This document shows, in pieces, positions 25,321-35,847 of a stretch of 64,000 nucleotides of DNA; position 1 is the first letter of the stretch; every line of letters begins with the position of its first letter. The stretch is from Alteromonas hispanica (GTDB taxonomy: Bacteria; Pseudomonadota; Gammaproteobacteria; Enterobacterales; Alteromonadaceae). The translations under genes were made by a program, and so were the position numbers. The notes below the pieces were generated by a model that did no database searches, was not told the origin of the DNA, and worked only from the letters and a program-made list of their open reading frames with translations. Location: assembly GCF_010500915.1 (NCBI RefSeq), contig NZ_JAAAWP010000001.1, positions 620,001-684,000 on the forward strand, read 5' to 3'.

Positions 25321-26262
25321 TTAATCAACTTTTTTGCCCAGCTTGTTCACAATTGACATGGCCTGCGCAACAACACTTCCTATTTCCGTTGAGCCGTCTG
25401 GCAGTAAAATTACTGAGCTCTCTTTAGCAATCTGTTCTTTTGCTTTAATAGCACCTTTTGCCAAGTCTAACTGCACGGCTTTTTGACCATCTTCAGTAGC
25501 AGCGGCCCTACCCACTGTTTCAATAGCTTCTGCATCGGCTTTAGCAACCTGAATTATCGCTTCGGCTTCACCTTGGGCTTTTAGAATTTGCTCTTCTTTC
25601 TCGGCTTGAGCTGCTAATACAATAGATTGCTTCTCACCTTCTGCGCGGTTGATAGCTGCTTGCCTGTCACCTTCCGACTCTAAGATTTGTGCTCTTTTAA
25701 GACGCTCGGCTTTCATTTGCTGTTCCATGGCATCAAGAACAGAGTTTGGCGGATTGATATCTTTTAATTCGTAACGTAGCACCTGAACACCCCAGGGCGC
25801 TGCGGCGTCGTTAAGTGCAGACACAATATTAGTGTTTAATAAATCTCGCTCTTCAAAAGTTTTATCTAGCTCCATTTTACCCAGCTCTGAACGCATAGTG
25901 GTTTGAGCTAATTGCTTTACTGCGAAGGTATAATTTTCTACGCCATAGGTAGCTTTGTAAGGATCGACCACGCGAAAATAAAGTACACCGTCTACCGACA
26001 GCGTAATATTGTCTTTAGTAATGGCAGATTGTTCAGGAACGTCTTCGGCCTGCTCTTTTAAAGAGCGGTCTGCGGCAACCGTGTCGATAAATGGCACGAT
26101 AAAGTTAAGCCCAGCTTCAAGAGTGGTATTGTACTTCCCAAAACGAGAGATAATGTAGGCTCTGTTTTGCGGTACAAACTTCACCGATGACTTGAGTAAA
26201 ACCACCACAAGGATGAGTAAAAATGCCTGGTAGGAGAACAAGTAATTGAATACAACGTCCAT
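25321..26262 (-). CDS. qmcA: SPFH/band-7 (stomatin-like) membrane protein QmcA
   Basis: 313 residues. An N-terminal membrane helix (about 13-28) precedes the SPFH domain (KFVPQNRAYIISRFGKY, GLNFIVPFIDTVAADRSLKEQ, TKDNITLSVDGVLYFRV). A long charged coiled coil follows (MKAERLKRAQILESEGDRQA onwards), then an Ala-rich end. Stomatin-type proteins assemble in membrane microdomains and stabilise membrane proteases and transporters. Pairing with NfeD is conserved. Confidence 0.92.
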   Translation of the reverse strand: MDVVFNYLFSYQAFLLILVVVLLKSSVKFVPQNRAYIISRFGKYNTTLEAGLNFIVPFIDTVAADRSLKEQAEDVPEQSAITKDNITLSVDGVLYFRVVDPYKATYGVENYTFAVKQLAQTTMRSELGKMELDKTFEERDLLNTNIVSALNDAAAPWGVQVLRYELKDINPPNSVLDAMEQQMKAERLKRAQILESEGDRQAAINRAEGEKQSIVLAAQAEKEEQILKAQGEAEAIIQVAKADAEAIETVGRAAATEDGQKAVQLDLAKGAIKAKEQIAKESSVILLPDGSTEIGSVVAQAMSIVNKLGKKVD

Positions 26263-26528
26263 ATTTAAATTCCCTCAATGTATACATTAGCTATTTAACT
26301 GAGCTAATTGTTTTTATTATTAAAATAAGAAATGAAGCACTATTCAAGCTGTGCTTTATAGTAGTTTTTGCTTTAACAAGTTATACCACAGAAAAGGCGA
26401 AGTGTGATAACCATACTCCACTCGCTTCCGTTTGTGGAACGAGCTCAAGTTGGTGTTTAAGAGAGTAAGTTAGAGCATTAGCGAGTCAAGTAACTAAAAC
26501 TCAACAGAAAGGAGCTTCCGTTTGTTCC

Positions 26529-27866
26529 TTATGCCTGCTTCCTCGTTGGCGAGCTGCCTATAATAACTTCCTGCTGAGCCAAGGTTACAAATTTTTTCAG
26601 CGGAACTGCTTTTGAGAACAAATATCCTTGCCCATCGGTAATACCAATGTCTCTTAAGATATGTAGCTGCTCAACGGTTTCAACGCCTTCTGCAACCACC
26701 TTACAACCTTTAGCCTCTCCGATAATTTTAACAGCTTCTATTATCGCTCGGTTTACGCCTGCTTCCTCTAATTCCATAACAAACGCTTTATCAATTTTAA
26801 GCGCATCGAGATGCAGGTCACGTATATAAGCTAAGTTAGAATATCCCTTGCCAAAATCGTCAACAGATATAGAAATATCTAGGCTTCGTAATTCATCTAA
26901 TTGCTTTTTAACCATTAATGAGTTTGAGAGCGCGATATCTTCTGTTAACTCAAGCTCTAATCGAGACATGGGAATATCGTAAGACTTACTGAGCATGTGT
27001 AACGTAGGAATAAGTTGATTATCGTAAAGCTGCGTTGGCGATATATTCACCGATAGAGAAAGCTGAAGTTTCAATGCCTCAAACTCCGCCAGTGTTCTAA
27101 ACGCTTGCTCGAGAGTCCAATAACCCAACTCATTCATCATGTTATAAGATTCAGCAGCTTCGATAAGCGGCCCGGGAAATAGCACACCATCAAGAGGATG
27201 GTTCCATCTGAGAAGACACTCAGCGCCCACAACTTGCAAGGTTTGTAAGTCTACTTTTGGCTGGTAATACAGTTCTAATTCGTTTTGGGATAGCGCACGC
27301 TTTAAGTCTGCTTTTAACGCAAGACTTCTTCCCGTGTCAGCTTTATCTTTTAATGCGAGTGAAAAGTAGTTTTCGTATTTGTTCTCTTTGGCTTGTTTTA
27401 ATGCGGCCTCAGCACGAGAGACAAATGCAGTGATATCAAAACGCGGCGTATCAACTTCACTGTTTACCCAATGTGTGTCGTTGCTGCACACCACGCCCAC
27501 ATTAAAATCTGCCATAAATGCATTATCTTCGTAATGCATGGGTACTTTGAAGTGCTCTACAAGGTAATCGAATGAATAACGAAGCGACGCCTCATTACTA
27601 ACATTTGGGAACACAACCCCAAAAACATCACCGCTTATTCGGCCAATAGACACATCTTTGCCAAACAGCGATTGGATCCTATTCGCTATCTCAAGAAGAA
27701 ACTGGTCGCCTACTGTGATCCCCAAACTAGTAGTTACATCAGAAAACCTCACAACATCAACGAGCATTAACGACAGCTCTGAACACTGTGAAGCGACTTT
27801 GGATACACTATCTATAAATGCGAATCTATTTGGGATAGTGGCCAGTGAAGTATGGGTTCGACTCAT
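26529..27866 (-). CDS. degenerate-GGDEF plus EAL cyclic-di-GMP phosphodiesterase
   Basis: 445 residues, cytoplasmic. The N-terminal GGDEF-like domain (about 5-165) has S78-G-D-V-F in place of GGDEF, so cyclase activity is unlikely; GTP-binding control is possible. The EAL domain (about 185-440) keeps the catalytic set: E216-C-L, N274 in VNIS, E309 in ELTE, D336-D337 in DDFGKGYSNL, K357 in KIDKAFV and EGVETVEQ. It therefore probably hydrolyses c-di-GMP. No sensor domain precedes GGDEF. It stands alone. Confidence 0.9.
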   Translation of the reverse strand: MSRTHTSLATIPNRFAFIDSVSKVASQCSELSLMLVDVVRFSDVTTSLGITVGDQFLLEIANRIQSLFGKDVSIGRISGDVFGVVFPNVSNEASLRYSFDYLVEHFKVPMHYEDNAFMADFNVGVVCSNDTHWVNSEVDTPRFDITAFVSRAEAALKQAKENKYENYFSLALKDKADTGRSLALKADLKRALSQNELELYYQPKVDLQTLQVVGAECLLRWNHPLDGVLFPGPLIEAAESYNMMNELGYWTLEQAFRTLAEFEALKLQLSLSVNISPTQLYDNQLIPTLHMLSKSYDIPMSRLELELTEDIALSNSLMVKKQLDELRSLDISISVDDFGKGYSNLAYIRDLHLDALKIDKAFVMELEEAGVNRAIIEAVKIIGEAKGCKVVAEGVETVEQLHILRDIGITDGQGYLFSKAVPLKKFVTLAQQEVIIGSSPTRKQA

Positions 27867-28087
27867 GAAGTTTCCTTGCGCTCAATGGCAACGAAGTACT
27901 AATACAAACTGCTTCTATAGAAACACTGCGCAACGTTTGTAGCAATGCCACTAACGTATAAATAAGCATACGAGGTTATACTTACGTATAGCTTATGAAT
28001 ACTTTATTCCATATCTGCGCGAAGTTGCGCCCTCTCTCGGTCACCCGATATCTATGAGTGTAGTCTAATTACCGACTACGAATATAA

Positions 28088-28123
28088 AAAAAGCCCGAAA
28101 ATAATAACATTTTCGGGCTTTTT
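28088..28123 (-). terminator. intrinsic terminator after glgP
   Basis: Stem AAAAAGCCCGAAAAT / ATTTTCGGGCTTTTT with a 6-base loop, 17 bases after the glgP stop codon. It ends in T runs on both strands, so it can work in both directions. Confidence 0.9.
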
Positions 28124-28139
28124 CGATGATGTATTGCGA

Positions 28140-30617
28140 TTAGCCTTCGATCTTACACGGTGAAAGCTTCCATACACGCTCTACGTAATCTCTTATTGAG
28201 CGATCTGAGGTAAATTTACCCATTTTCGCCGTATTGATAATGGCCATTTCAGCCCAACGCTCTTTATCTCTATAGGCGGCGTCTACTAGAGTTTGTGCAT
28301 CAGAATAAGCTCTAAAGTCAGCCAACACCATGTACGGGTCGCCGTGATCTAGAAGGCTTTGCTTAATAGAAACTAGTGCACCTGGCTTACCGGGTGTGAA
28401 GTAGTCTGTTTCTAACCAGTCAAGAACCGCTTTTATCTCTGCATCTTTGTAGTAGTAGTCGTCAGGGTTATAACCCGCAGCTTTACGCTCATTCACTTCT
28501 TCAACAGTTAAACCAAAGATAAAGATGTTTTCATCGCCTACTTCTTCAGCAATTTCAACGTTCGCGCCGTCTAATGTACCAATTGTCACCGCACCGTTAA
28601 GCGCAAGCTTCATGTTACCTGTACCAGAGGCTTCTTTACCCGCCGTACTAATTTGCTCAGACACATCTGCAGCCGGAATCATCTTCTCTGCCAACGAAAC
28701 GCGGTAGTTCGGTAAAAACGCCACTTTAAGCTTGTCGTTTACACGCGGATCGTTATTTATCTTTTCAGCCACTTTGTTGATGGCATAAATGATATCTTTT
28801 GCCAGCTTGTAGCCCGGAGCCGCTTTCGCACCAAAGATAAACACGCGAGGATGCATGTCATAATCTGGGTTTTCTAAGATTCGACGGTATAGAGCCATGA
28901 TATAAAGAAGCGCTAGATGCTGTCGCTTGTACTCGTGCAGACGTTTAATTTGCACATCAAAAATAGCATTTACGTCAACTTCGATATCCAAAGACTTGCG
29001 AATTTCCTCTGCCAATAACTCTTTGTTCTCTAGCTTCACTTTCATGAACTGCTTTTGGAACGTTTTGTTTTTGGCAAACTTAGCTAAACCTTGAAGTTTA
29101 TCTAAGTCCGTCGGCCAGTCATCACCAATCTTCTTGTCGATAAGCTTTGAAAGTTTTGGGTTACACGCTTTCAACCAACGACGTGGCGTAATACCGTTTG
29201 TCACGTTAGTTAACTTACCTGGATAAAGCTCATCAAACTCTGGGAAAAGAGAAGACTTGACTAGGCGAGAGTGCATTTCTGCCACGCCGTTAACCGCAAA
29301 CGAACCGATAACCGATAGGTTACCCATGCGTACCATCTTCTCACTGCCCTCTTCAATAATCGACAGCTTCGCTTTCATGGCATTGTCGCCAGGCCATTGC
29401 TTATCAACTTCAGCCATAAAGCGATGGTTAATTTCGTAAATAATTTCTAAGTGACGCGGAAGGATTTTCTCAATCATTCGTGCAGGCCACTTTTCTAGTG
29501 CTTCAGGAAGCAAAGTATGGTTTGTGTAGGCGAATACTTTAGTACAAATTGCCCACGCGTCGTCCCAATTAAGTTCGGCGCGATCCACAAGAATACGCAT
29601 TAATTCAGGGATTGAAATGGCTGGGTGAGTATCGTTAAGCTGAATAACAACTTGATCAGCAAAGCGGCTCCAGTCATCTCCATGCGCGCGCTTATAACGG
29701 CGAATGATGTCTTTTAGTGAGCATGAGCTGAAGAAGTATTGTTGAATAAGACGAAGCTCTTTACCGGCTTCGGTTTCATCATTCGGATACAATACTTTAG
29801 AGATAGTTTCTGCTTGCACGTTTTCACGTTGTGCATCTACATAACCACCCGCGTTGAATACATCCCAGTTAAAGTAACCTGATGCTTCAGACTGCCACAA
29901 ACGCAATACGTTAACGGTTTTACCTTCGTAACCAACAACCGGAATATCCCATGGCACACCCTTAACAATCGAACCAGGGTGCCACTCTTTTACTACACGT
30001 CCGTTTTCACCGTATTTAGTTTCTACGTAACCGTATAGTGAAATTTCTTGAGTAGATTCTGGGCGACAAATTTCCCATGGATTGCCGTAATCCCGCCAGC
30101 TATCAGGACGCTCAATTTGCGCGCCACTCTTAATTTCCTGACGAAACAGACCGTGCTCGTAGTGAATACCATAGCCAATTGCCGGCATTTCCATCGTTGC
30201 GAGTGAGTCGATAAAGCACGCTGCCAAACGGCCTAAACCACCGTTACCTAGGGCCATATCCGGCTCTTCTTCCAGCACGTCTGAAATTTCTACACCCAGC
30301 TCTTTTAATGCTTCGCTTGCAACTTCAAACAGACCAAAGTTTTGCAGGTTGTTCGATAGCAAACGCCCCATTAAAAACTCAGCAGAGAAATAATGTACTG
30401 CACGCGTGTCGTTTAAATAGTGAGACTTTTGAGTTTTACGCAGCCCCTCTAATACTTGTTGCTGCATAGCGGCACACGTTGCTTTCCACCATGCGTGGTT
30501 GTTTGCTTTGTTTTCGTCGGTACCCAACGAACAATGAAGATGGTTTATGACCGCAGCCTTAAACTCAGACTTGTCAATTTTTTGAGAGGTTTGCGTCTTT
30601 GCCGCTTTTGCATTCAT
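28140..30617 (-). CDS. glgP: glycogen/maltodextrin phosphorylase
   Basis: 825 residues from the ATG at 30617; a GTG four codons upstream is also possible. It releases glucose-1-phosphate from alpha-1,4-glucans. Family marks: [43 protein letters not shown], and the pyridoxal-phosphate lysine region [14 protein letters not shown] followed by TLDGANVEI. Length is typical. Phosphoglucomutase follows upstream on the same strand, so products feed directly to glucose-6-phosphate. The synthesis genes glgA, glgB and glgC are absent from the window. Confidence 0.95.
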   Translation of the reverse strand: MNAKAAKTQTSQKIDKSEFKAAVINHLHCSLGTDENKANNHAWWKATCAAMQQQVLEGLRKTQKSHYLNDTRAVHYFSAEFLMGRLLSNNLQNFGLFEVASEALKELGVEISDVLEEEPDMALGNGGLGRLAACFIDSLATMEMPAIGYGIHYEHGLFRQEIKSGAQIERPDSWRDYGNPWEICRPESTQEISLYGYVETKYGENGRVVKEWHPGSIVKGVPWDIPVVGYEGKTVNVLRLWQSEASGYFNWDVFNAGGYVDAQRENVQAETISKVLYPNDETEAGKELRLIQQYFFSSCSLKDIIRRYKRAHGDDWSRFADQVVIQLNDTHPAISIPELMRILVDRAELNWDDAWAICTKVFAYTNHTLLPEALEKWPARMIEKILPRHLEIIYEINHRFMAEVDKQWPGDNAMKAKLSIIEEGSEKMVRMGNLSVIGSFAVNGVAEMHSRLVKSSLFPEFDELYPGKLTNVTNGITPRRWLKACNPKLSKLIDKKIGDDWPTDLDKLQGLAKFAKNKTFQKQFMKVKLENKELLAEEIRKSLDIEVDVNAIFDVQIKRLHEYKRQHLALLYIMALYRRILENPDYDMHPRVFIFGAKAAPGYKLAKDIIYAINKVAEKINNDPRVNDKLKVAFLPNYRVSLAEKMIPAADVSEQISTAGKEASGTGNMKLALNGAVTIGTLDGANVEIAEEVGDENIFIFGLTVEEVNERKAAGYNPDDYYYKDAEIKAVLDWLETDYFTPGKPGALVSIKQSLLDHGDPYMVLADFRAYSDAQTLVDAAYRDKERWAEMAIINTAKMGKFTSDRSIRDYVERVWKLSPCKIEG

Positions 30618-30752
30618 ATTGCGTCTCACTCTTAGGTTAAACGGTGCTCATGCACCCTCTAAAACGTAATTTAATTACAGCTTACGTCAATAATATGACA
30701 GTAATATATCAATACTTAAACGATTATGTTGTTATTATTTTGTAAACAAAAC

Positions 30753-30791
30753 AAAAAAACGCATGAATTCGTATGCATTCATGCGTTTTTT
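30753..30791 (-). terminator. intrinsic terminator between pgm and glgP
   Basis: Stem ACGCATGAAT / ATTCATGCGT with an 8-base loop, flanked by A7 and T6. It separates pgm from glgP (both minus strand), so glgP has its own promoter. Confidence 0.88.
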
Positions 30792-30838
30792 AACATTTAA
30801 ATTACATTTAAAGCTAAAAGCAGTTTAATTTTTAATCG

Positions 30839-32491
30839 CTAGCCGATAATTTTACCCACTAACGCTTCGGCCTCCTCAATTAAGTTCTGTAAGTGAGTTT
30901 CACCTTTAAAGCTTTCTGCGTATATTTTGTATATTTGCTCGGTACCAGAAGGACGCGCAGCGAACCAGCCATTTTCAGTCGATACTTTCACACCACCAAT
31001 AGCTGCGTTATTACCGGGTGCGTGAGTTTGTATGGATACAATGGGCTCTCCCGCCAGCATATCGTTGGTTACAACAGAGGCATCCATTGCCGATAGTTTT
31101 TGTTTTTGCTCTAGGGTGGCGGCAACATCGACACGGTTATAAACGGGAGCAGAGAATTGTTCTGTTAAAGCAATATAGTGCTCGCCTGGATCTTTACCCG
31201 TTACCGCTAAAATTTCAGCGGCGAGTAAGCAAAGAATGAAGCCATCTTTGTCAGTTGCCCAAGTGTCACCATTTCTCTCTAGAAAAATGCCTCCGGCACT
31301 TTCTTCGCCCGCAAAGCCAATGTGGCTATTGGCTAGTCCGTCTACAAACCACTTAAAGCCAACAGGCATTTCTGCCAACGGTCTGCCTAAACTTTTCGCT
31401 ACGCGGTCAATCATGCTGCTAGATACTAAGGTTTTGCCTATTTTAAGAGAAGCTGGCCACTCGGTGCGGTGGGTGTATAAATAATTAATGGCCACAGCAA
31501 GGTAATGATTGGGGTTCATCAGCCCTACGCTTTTACACACAATGCCGTGTCTGTCGAAGTCTGGATCGTTGCCCCACGCTAAATCGAAGTTATCTTTTAG
31601 TTCAATAAGTCCAGCCATGGCGTAAGCAGAAGAGCAGTCCATGCGTAGCTTGCCGTCTTTATCTCTTCGCATAAAACCAAACTGGGGGTCTACACTGTCG
31701 TTGACCACTTCAATTTTGATACCGTATTTTTCGCTTATACGCGACCAATAGCCTATGCCTGCCCCGCCGAGCGGGTCTGTACCCAACGTTAGGTTTGCTT
31801 TAGCAATCGCTTCCATATCGATAACCTTCGCTAAGTCATCAATATAGGGTTCCATGAAGTCTTCTTCGCGAACAAGCTTGCGCTCGCGGGCATTTAAAAT
31901 ATCAATTCTTTTAACGTCTTTGTTGCCATCGGCAATAAGCGCATTGGCTCTGTCTTGGATGAGTTTGGTCACATCGCTGTCGGCTGGACCGCCGTGGGGA
32001 GGATTATATTTAAATCCACCATCTGAAGGCGGGTTGTGTGATGGCGTAATTACAATGCCGTCAGCCTGATGTTCCGTGTTATCTCGGTTATAGCGTATTA
32101 TAGTGCGAGAAATAACCGGCGTTGGTGTATAGCCCAAGCTTGCATTATCACTTCGTTGAACAACAACATCGACACCATTGGCGCAAAGCACTTCTATTGC
32201 AGTCACCATAGCGGGTTCAGAAAGTGCATGGGTGTCTTTCCCTATATATAAAGGCCCCGTTATTCCCTCTTGCTGTCTGTACTCAACCAACGCTTGGCAT
32301 ATGGCACTGATATGGGTATCGGTAAAAGTACAGTTTGACGCTGTACCTCTATGGCCAGACGTACCGAAAGATACGCCCTGACCTGCCTCGCGAATATCAG
32401 GTTTAAAGCTATAGTACTGACTTACCAGTTGCGCAACGTTAATAAGTTGCTCTTTTGCCGCAGGCTGTCCAGCTTGAGGGTGTAATGCCAT
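30839..32491 (-). CDS. pgm: phosphoglucomutase (alpha-D-glucose specific)
   Basis: 550 residues. It interconverts glucose-1-phosphate and glucose-6-phosphate. Motifs: FGTSGHRG near the start, active-site serine in [11 protein letters not shown], the magnesium loop in DPDFDRHG, the sugar-binding GEESAGG, and the phosphate-binding [15 protein letters not shown]. Length and sequence fit the E. coli Pgm type. It follows seqA by 28 bases, the same seqA-pgm order as in enterobacteria, so they are probably cotranscribed. Confidence 0.96.
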   Translation of the reverse strand: MALHPQAGQPAAKEQLINVAQLVSQYYSFKPDIREAGQGVSFGTSGHRGTASNCTFTDTHISAICQALVEYRQQEGITGPLYIGKDTHALSEPAMVTAIEVLCANGVDVVVQRSDNASLGYTPTPVISRTIIRYNRDNTEHQADGIVITPSHNPPSDGGFKYNPPHGGPADSDVTKLIQDRANALIADGNKDVKRIDILNARERKLVREEDFMEPYIDDLAKVIDMEAIAKANLTLGTDPLGGAGIGYWSRISEKYGIKIEVVNDSVDPQFGFMRRDKDGKLRMDCSSAYAMAGLIELKDNFDLAWGNDPDFDRHGIVCKSVGLMNPNHYLAVAINYLYTHRTEWPASLKIGKTLVSSSMIDRVAKSLGRPLAEMPVGFKWFVDGLANSHIGFAGEESAGGIFLERNGDTWATDKDGFILCLLAAEILAVTGKDPGEHYIALTEQFSAPVYNRVDVAATLEQKQKLSAMDASVVTNDMLAGEPIVSIQTHAPGNNAAIGGVKVSTENGWFAARPSGTEQIYKIYAESFKGETHLQNLIEEAEALVGKIIG

Positions 32492-32519
32492 GTTTTAGTC
32501 CTTTATGATATAGGGTCGA

Positions 32520-33383
32520 TTATTTGCCTTCAGAAGAGAAACGAGAGATCACGCTGTCGATAACTTCTGGTGAATAGCCTAACTGACGCAAGACCTGTTC
32601 CAACATACTCACTTTTTTAGCGGTGTTGTTATTGGTTACTACCCAATAAGAACTGTCTGGTATCGCTTTGGGATTGGTGCTACTGCCATTCTCGAGCAAG
32701 GCTTCTTTGCTTGTTGCGAAATAGGTTCTATTTTTGCCCTTAATTGATTCTACGCGCTCGAAGCTATCTGCATTAAGTTTGTGCGCTGCACTTAAAACGA
32801 ACAAGAATTGATCTACTCGTTTTGTGAATGTAGACAATGCGCTTTTAGATACCAGAGTTAAAATATCGTTTTTATCATGAGCTTGTGCAGCGCTGCTTGC
32901 TTCACTATCGGCATTCTTGTTAACTGGTGCTGCAGATGTTACCGCTGCTTTTGCCGAGGCTGCCTTTTTCACCGGAGATTGCTTCGCTCTGCTCGTTGAA
33001 GAGGAGGTTACTGACGTGCTAGTGCTCGCATCATCTTGAGCTGCGCCTGCAGTCGATTTACGTTGTCTGGTTACTGTGGCTTTTTCGGTAGCCGTATTTG
33101 AGATGGCGGTTGCAGAAGGCACTTGTTTTTGAGTTGTTGATACTTCTGCCTTTTTATCCGCGTCAGCGCTTTGCGAAGCACTCGCATTCTTTGCTGAACT
33201 GCTTGCTGAGCTGTTTGCTGTATTGTTTACCAAAGATGCCGCTGGCGTTTTAACACTGTGCAGTGCTGCCCCGTCTTCGGGTAACAGTAAACGTCTTAAA
33301 ATTTGCGATGCACTCTCACCAATATGCTTTGTTTGACTGGCGATAAAGGCATATAAATCATCATCTATTTCAATGCTTTTCAT
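32520..33383 (-). CDS. seqA: replication initiation negative regulator SeqA with extended linker
   Basis: 287 residues from the ATG at 33383 with AGGAAG in front; the longer frame is rejected. The N-terminal oligomerisation domain (MKSIEIDDDLYAFIASQTKH, GESASQILRRLLL; residues 1-35) and the C-terminal DNA-binding domain (about 172-287, with FATSKEALLENG, PDSSYWVVTNNNT) are clear. Between them is an Ala/Ser/Thr-rich linker of about 130 residues, far longer than in E. coli SeqA (181 residues in total). SeqA binds hemimethylated GATC sites and sequesters the origin, so Dam methylation is implied. Neighbour pgm is conserved. Confidence 0.93.
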   Translation of the reverse strand: MKSIEIDDDLYAFIASQTKHIGESASQILRRLLLPEDGAALHSVKTPAASLVNNTANSSASSSAKNASASQSADADKKAEVSTTQKQVPSATAISNTATEKATVTRQRKSTAGAAQDDASTSTSVTSSSTSRAKQSPVKKAASAKAAVTSAAPVNKNADSEASSAAQAHDKNDILTLVSKSALSTFTKRVDQFLFVLSAAHKLNADSFERVESIKGKNRTYFATSKEALLENGSSTNPKAIPDSSYWVVTNNNTAKKVSMLEQVLRQLGYSPEVIDSVISRFSSEGK

Positions 33384-33694
33384 AACTACTTCCTTTTTTA
33401 GATGCACCATTATAGACAACCCAGAATAACTACGCAGCACAAAATGCCACTTAATATGTAAGCAGCCAAGTAATGAGCAAATATACTTGGGTATTAAAGT
33501 ACAGCAGAATCTACCATGCCGACATTGCTAGAATTAAGTTGTGCAGCTTTTAATAGACTGAACTAAAAAACAATTCTGGTTCATTTATGCGAATGCAACG
33601 ACAACAAAGCGCCCCAAAAAGTAATAAGAAGCTACAACAGCACTATTGCGCTTTAATGAAGGCAGGCGCGTAACAGTAAATAATAGCTGCAATT
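33384..33694. other. divergent promoter region of seqA and the MoxR operon
   Basis: 311 bases between opposed genes. No small gene, terminator or clear operator seen. Promoters for both sides must lie here. Confidence 0.4.
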
Positions 33695-34723
33695 ATGTGC
33701 TTTAATTCAAGCATGTTTGATGAAGCAGGCAATCCACAACAATTAACCTTAAGTGATAATGCAATGCGTTTAGATATTGAAGAAATTTTACAGGCTTTAG
33801 GTGAAAAAATAATTGGCAAACAGCACCAACTCAAGCTGGCGCTTACCTGTTTGCTCTCAAACGGCCACCTGCTTATTGAGGATTTACCAGGCATGGGGAA
33901 AACCACCCTATCTCATGCGCTTTCCCAAGTATTCGGGTTACAATATTCGCGCATTCAGTTCACTTCAGACTTGCTTCCTTCCGACATGCTGGGTGTTAAT
34001 ATTTTCCACACTGGCGAGGCCGATACCGATAAACAATTTACTTTTCGCCACGGCCCTATTTTTAGTCAAGTGGTGCTGGCCGACGAGCTAAACAGAGCAA
34101 GTCCTAAAACCCAGAGTGCCTTACTTGAAGCTATGGAAGAGCGCCAGGTCAGTATAGATGGCACGACTCACTCTCTGCCCTCGCCTTTTTTCGTTATAGC
34201 GACTCAAAACCCAAGTTCTCAGTCGGGCACATATCCGCTGCCAGAATCTCAGCTCGACAGGTTTTTCATGCGTATATCGTTAGGTTACCCAGAGTGGGAT
34301 GCCGAAAAAGCTATGCTGAAACAATCTAATGCCTCAACCGCACTTTCACAGATATTAGATGAAGGGAGTCTTACGGCGCTTCAAAAAAGCGTTGATGACG
34401 TGCACGCCAGTGATGCGCTTATCAATTACATTTTGATGCTGGTTAATGAAAGTAGAAGTAACAGCGCTTACCCCAACCCGCTCTCGCCACGAGCCAGTAG
34501 AGCGCTTTTGCAAGGAGCAAAAGCCTGGGCCTTTATTTCCAACAAGGCGTTTGCCACCCCAGATGATGTGCAAGCGGTATTTACGGCCATTACCGCTCAC
34601 AGACTAACGTCATCATCACAGCATCAAGGCACTGGTTTTGATAACAGCACTTACGCGAGAGAGTCTGCTGGCGAAACGCTCAGTAAAAAACTGCTTGAAA
34701 GCATCGATCCTCTGGCGGCTTAA
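33695..34723 (+). CDS. MoxR-family AAA+ ATPase
   Basis: 342 residues; the start at 33695 or the ATG at 33713 are both possible since neither has a strong ribosome binding site. Walker A GMGKTT in IEDLPGMGKTTLSHALS, Walker B VVLADELNRASPKTQSALLEAM, sensor 1 in FVIATQNPSSQSGTYPLPE, and arginine region LDRFFMRI. MoxR ATPases act as chaperones that mature or regulate neighbouring membrane or von Willebrand proteins. The following DUF58 and TgpA genes make the standard three-gene operon. Confidence 0.93.
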   Translation: MCFNSSMFDEAGNPQQLTLSDNAMRLDIEEILQALGEKIIGKQHQLKLALTCLLSNGHLLIEDLPGMGKTTLSHALSQVFGLQYSRIQFTSDLLPSDMLGVNIFHTGEADTDKQFTFRHGPIFSQVVLADELNRASPKTQSALLEAMEERQVSIDGTTHSLPSPFFVIATQNPSSQSGTYPLPESQLDRFFMRISLGYPEWDAEKAMLKQSNASTALSQILDEGSLTALQKSVDDVHASDALINYILMLVNESRSNSAYPNPLSPRASRALLQGAKAWAFISNKAFATPDDVQAVFTAITAHRLTSSSQHQGTGFDNSTYARESAGETLSKKLLESIDPLAA

Positions 34724-34746
34724 TAAGGTGAGTAAGGTTAATAACG

Positions 34747-35847
34747 GTGTCTAACGCGGCGAAGCACGAATTCAAGCAAAAGCAAAATACGAGTATAAGA
34801 GCACGGCTTTCTCATCGTAGGAAAGCAATCTTATCAACAATGCTTTCAAGATGGTTAGATAAGCGAATTCCGCCAGCCTCACAGCACAGCCTTACCTTGA
34901 ATTCCATTTTTGTATTACCCACTGGCTTTGGCTGGTCGTTTATTATTATGGCGCTTTGTCTGTTTTTATTGGGCACGAATTATCAAAACAATCTTATGGT
35001 ATTGCTGAGCTATATTTTACTGAGTGTGATGCTTCTTACGCTATTTTACACTCATCAAAACTTTGCCCGCTTGGCGGTAAAATCCCAGCCAATAGCCCCT
35101 TTTCATTGCCATCAAACAGGTACATTTCAGCTTGCGGTCATTAAGCATCACGCGCAGCAAGACAAACCGTGCAAAGGTAATTTAGTTGCAAGGTGGTTTG
35201 ACACAAAAGAGCAAGTGTCTTTTATTCTTAACGCCGAAGAAAAATCTCAACAGCGGCTCTCAGTACCCATTAAAAGAAGCAAAAGGGGTAAATATCCACT
35301 ACCTAGACTTACCCTTGCCTGCGATTTTCCACTGGGTTTGTTTAAATGCTGGACACATCTCGACTTTGATGCAGATATATTGGTTTACCCTCAACCACTG
35401 CAAGATGAGGCAATACAAGTCGCCTTACCTTTTGATGAGTCGGAGCAAAGTAAAAACGATACAACAACCTCTAGCCATAGCAGTACAGACTTTCATAGCC
35501 TGAGTGACTATAAAGCAGGAGAGCCGCTCAACCGGGTGGTCTGGAAGCAAGTTGCTAAAAGCGGTGACTGGGTAGTTAAACAGTTTTCAGATCCTATTAA
35601 CGAAAAATATTATCTTTCTGTAGATAACCAAATAGACGTTGAGCGGGCTATCAGTATTCTCACCCATCATGTTATTGAGCAGAGTAAAAATGGTAATCAG
35701 TTTGGCTTGCAGTATCGCTCTATCGATATTAGCCCCCATTATGGAGACAGCCATACTCACCAATGCTTAAAAGCACTGTCACTTCTGAATTTACCACAGC
35801 GCACCTATCCAAATGACGCCTTCTCAGCAGAGGCAGCGTCATCGTGA
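34747..35847 (+). CDS. DUF58-domain membrane protein
   Basis: 366 residues from a GTG. Two adjacent membrane helices occur at about 58-100 (GWSFIIMALCLFLLGTNYQNN, LMVLLSYILLSVMLLTLFY). They are followed by a beta-rich region and the DUF58 core DYKAGEPLNRVVWKQVAKSGDWVVKQF. The domain is related to von Willebrand factor A. It links the MoxR ATPase to the transglutaminase-like protein; function unresolved. Its stop overlaps the GTG start of the next gene. Confidence 0.88.
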   Translation: MSNAAKHEFKQKQNTSIRARLSHRRKAILSTMLSRWLDKRIPPASQHSLTLNSIFVLPTGFGWSFIIMALCLFLLGTNYQNNLMVLLSYILLSVMLLTLFYTHQNFARLAVKSQPIAPFHCHQTGTFQLAVIKHHAQQDKPCKGNLVARWFDTKEQVSFILNAEEKSQQRLSVPIKRSKRGKYPLPRLTLACDFPLGLFKCWTHLDFDADILVYPQPLQDEAIQVALPFDESEQSKNDTTTSSHSSTDFHSLSDYKAGEPLNRVVWKQVAKSGDWVVKQFSDPINEKYYLSVDNQIDVERAISILTHHVIEQSKNGNQFGLQYRSIDISPHYGDSHTHQCLKALSLLNLPQRTYPNDAFSAEAASS

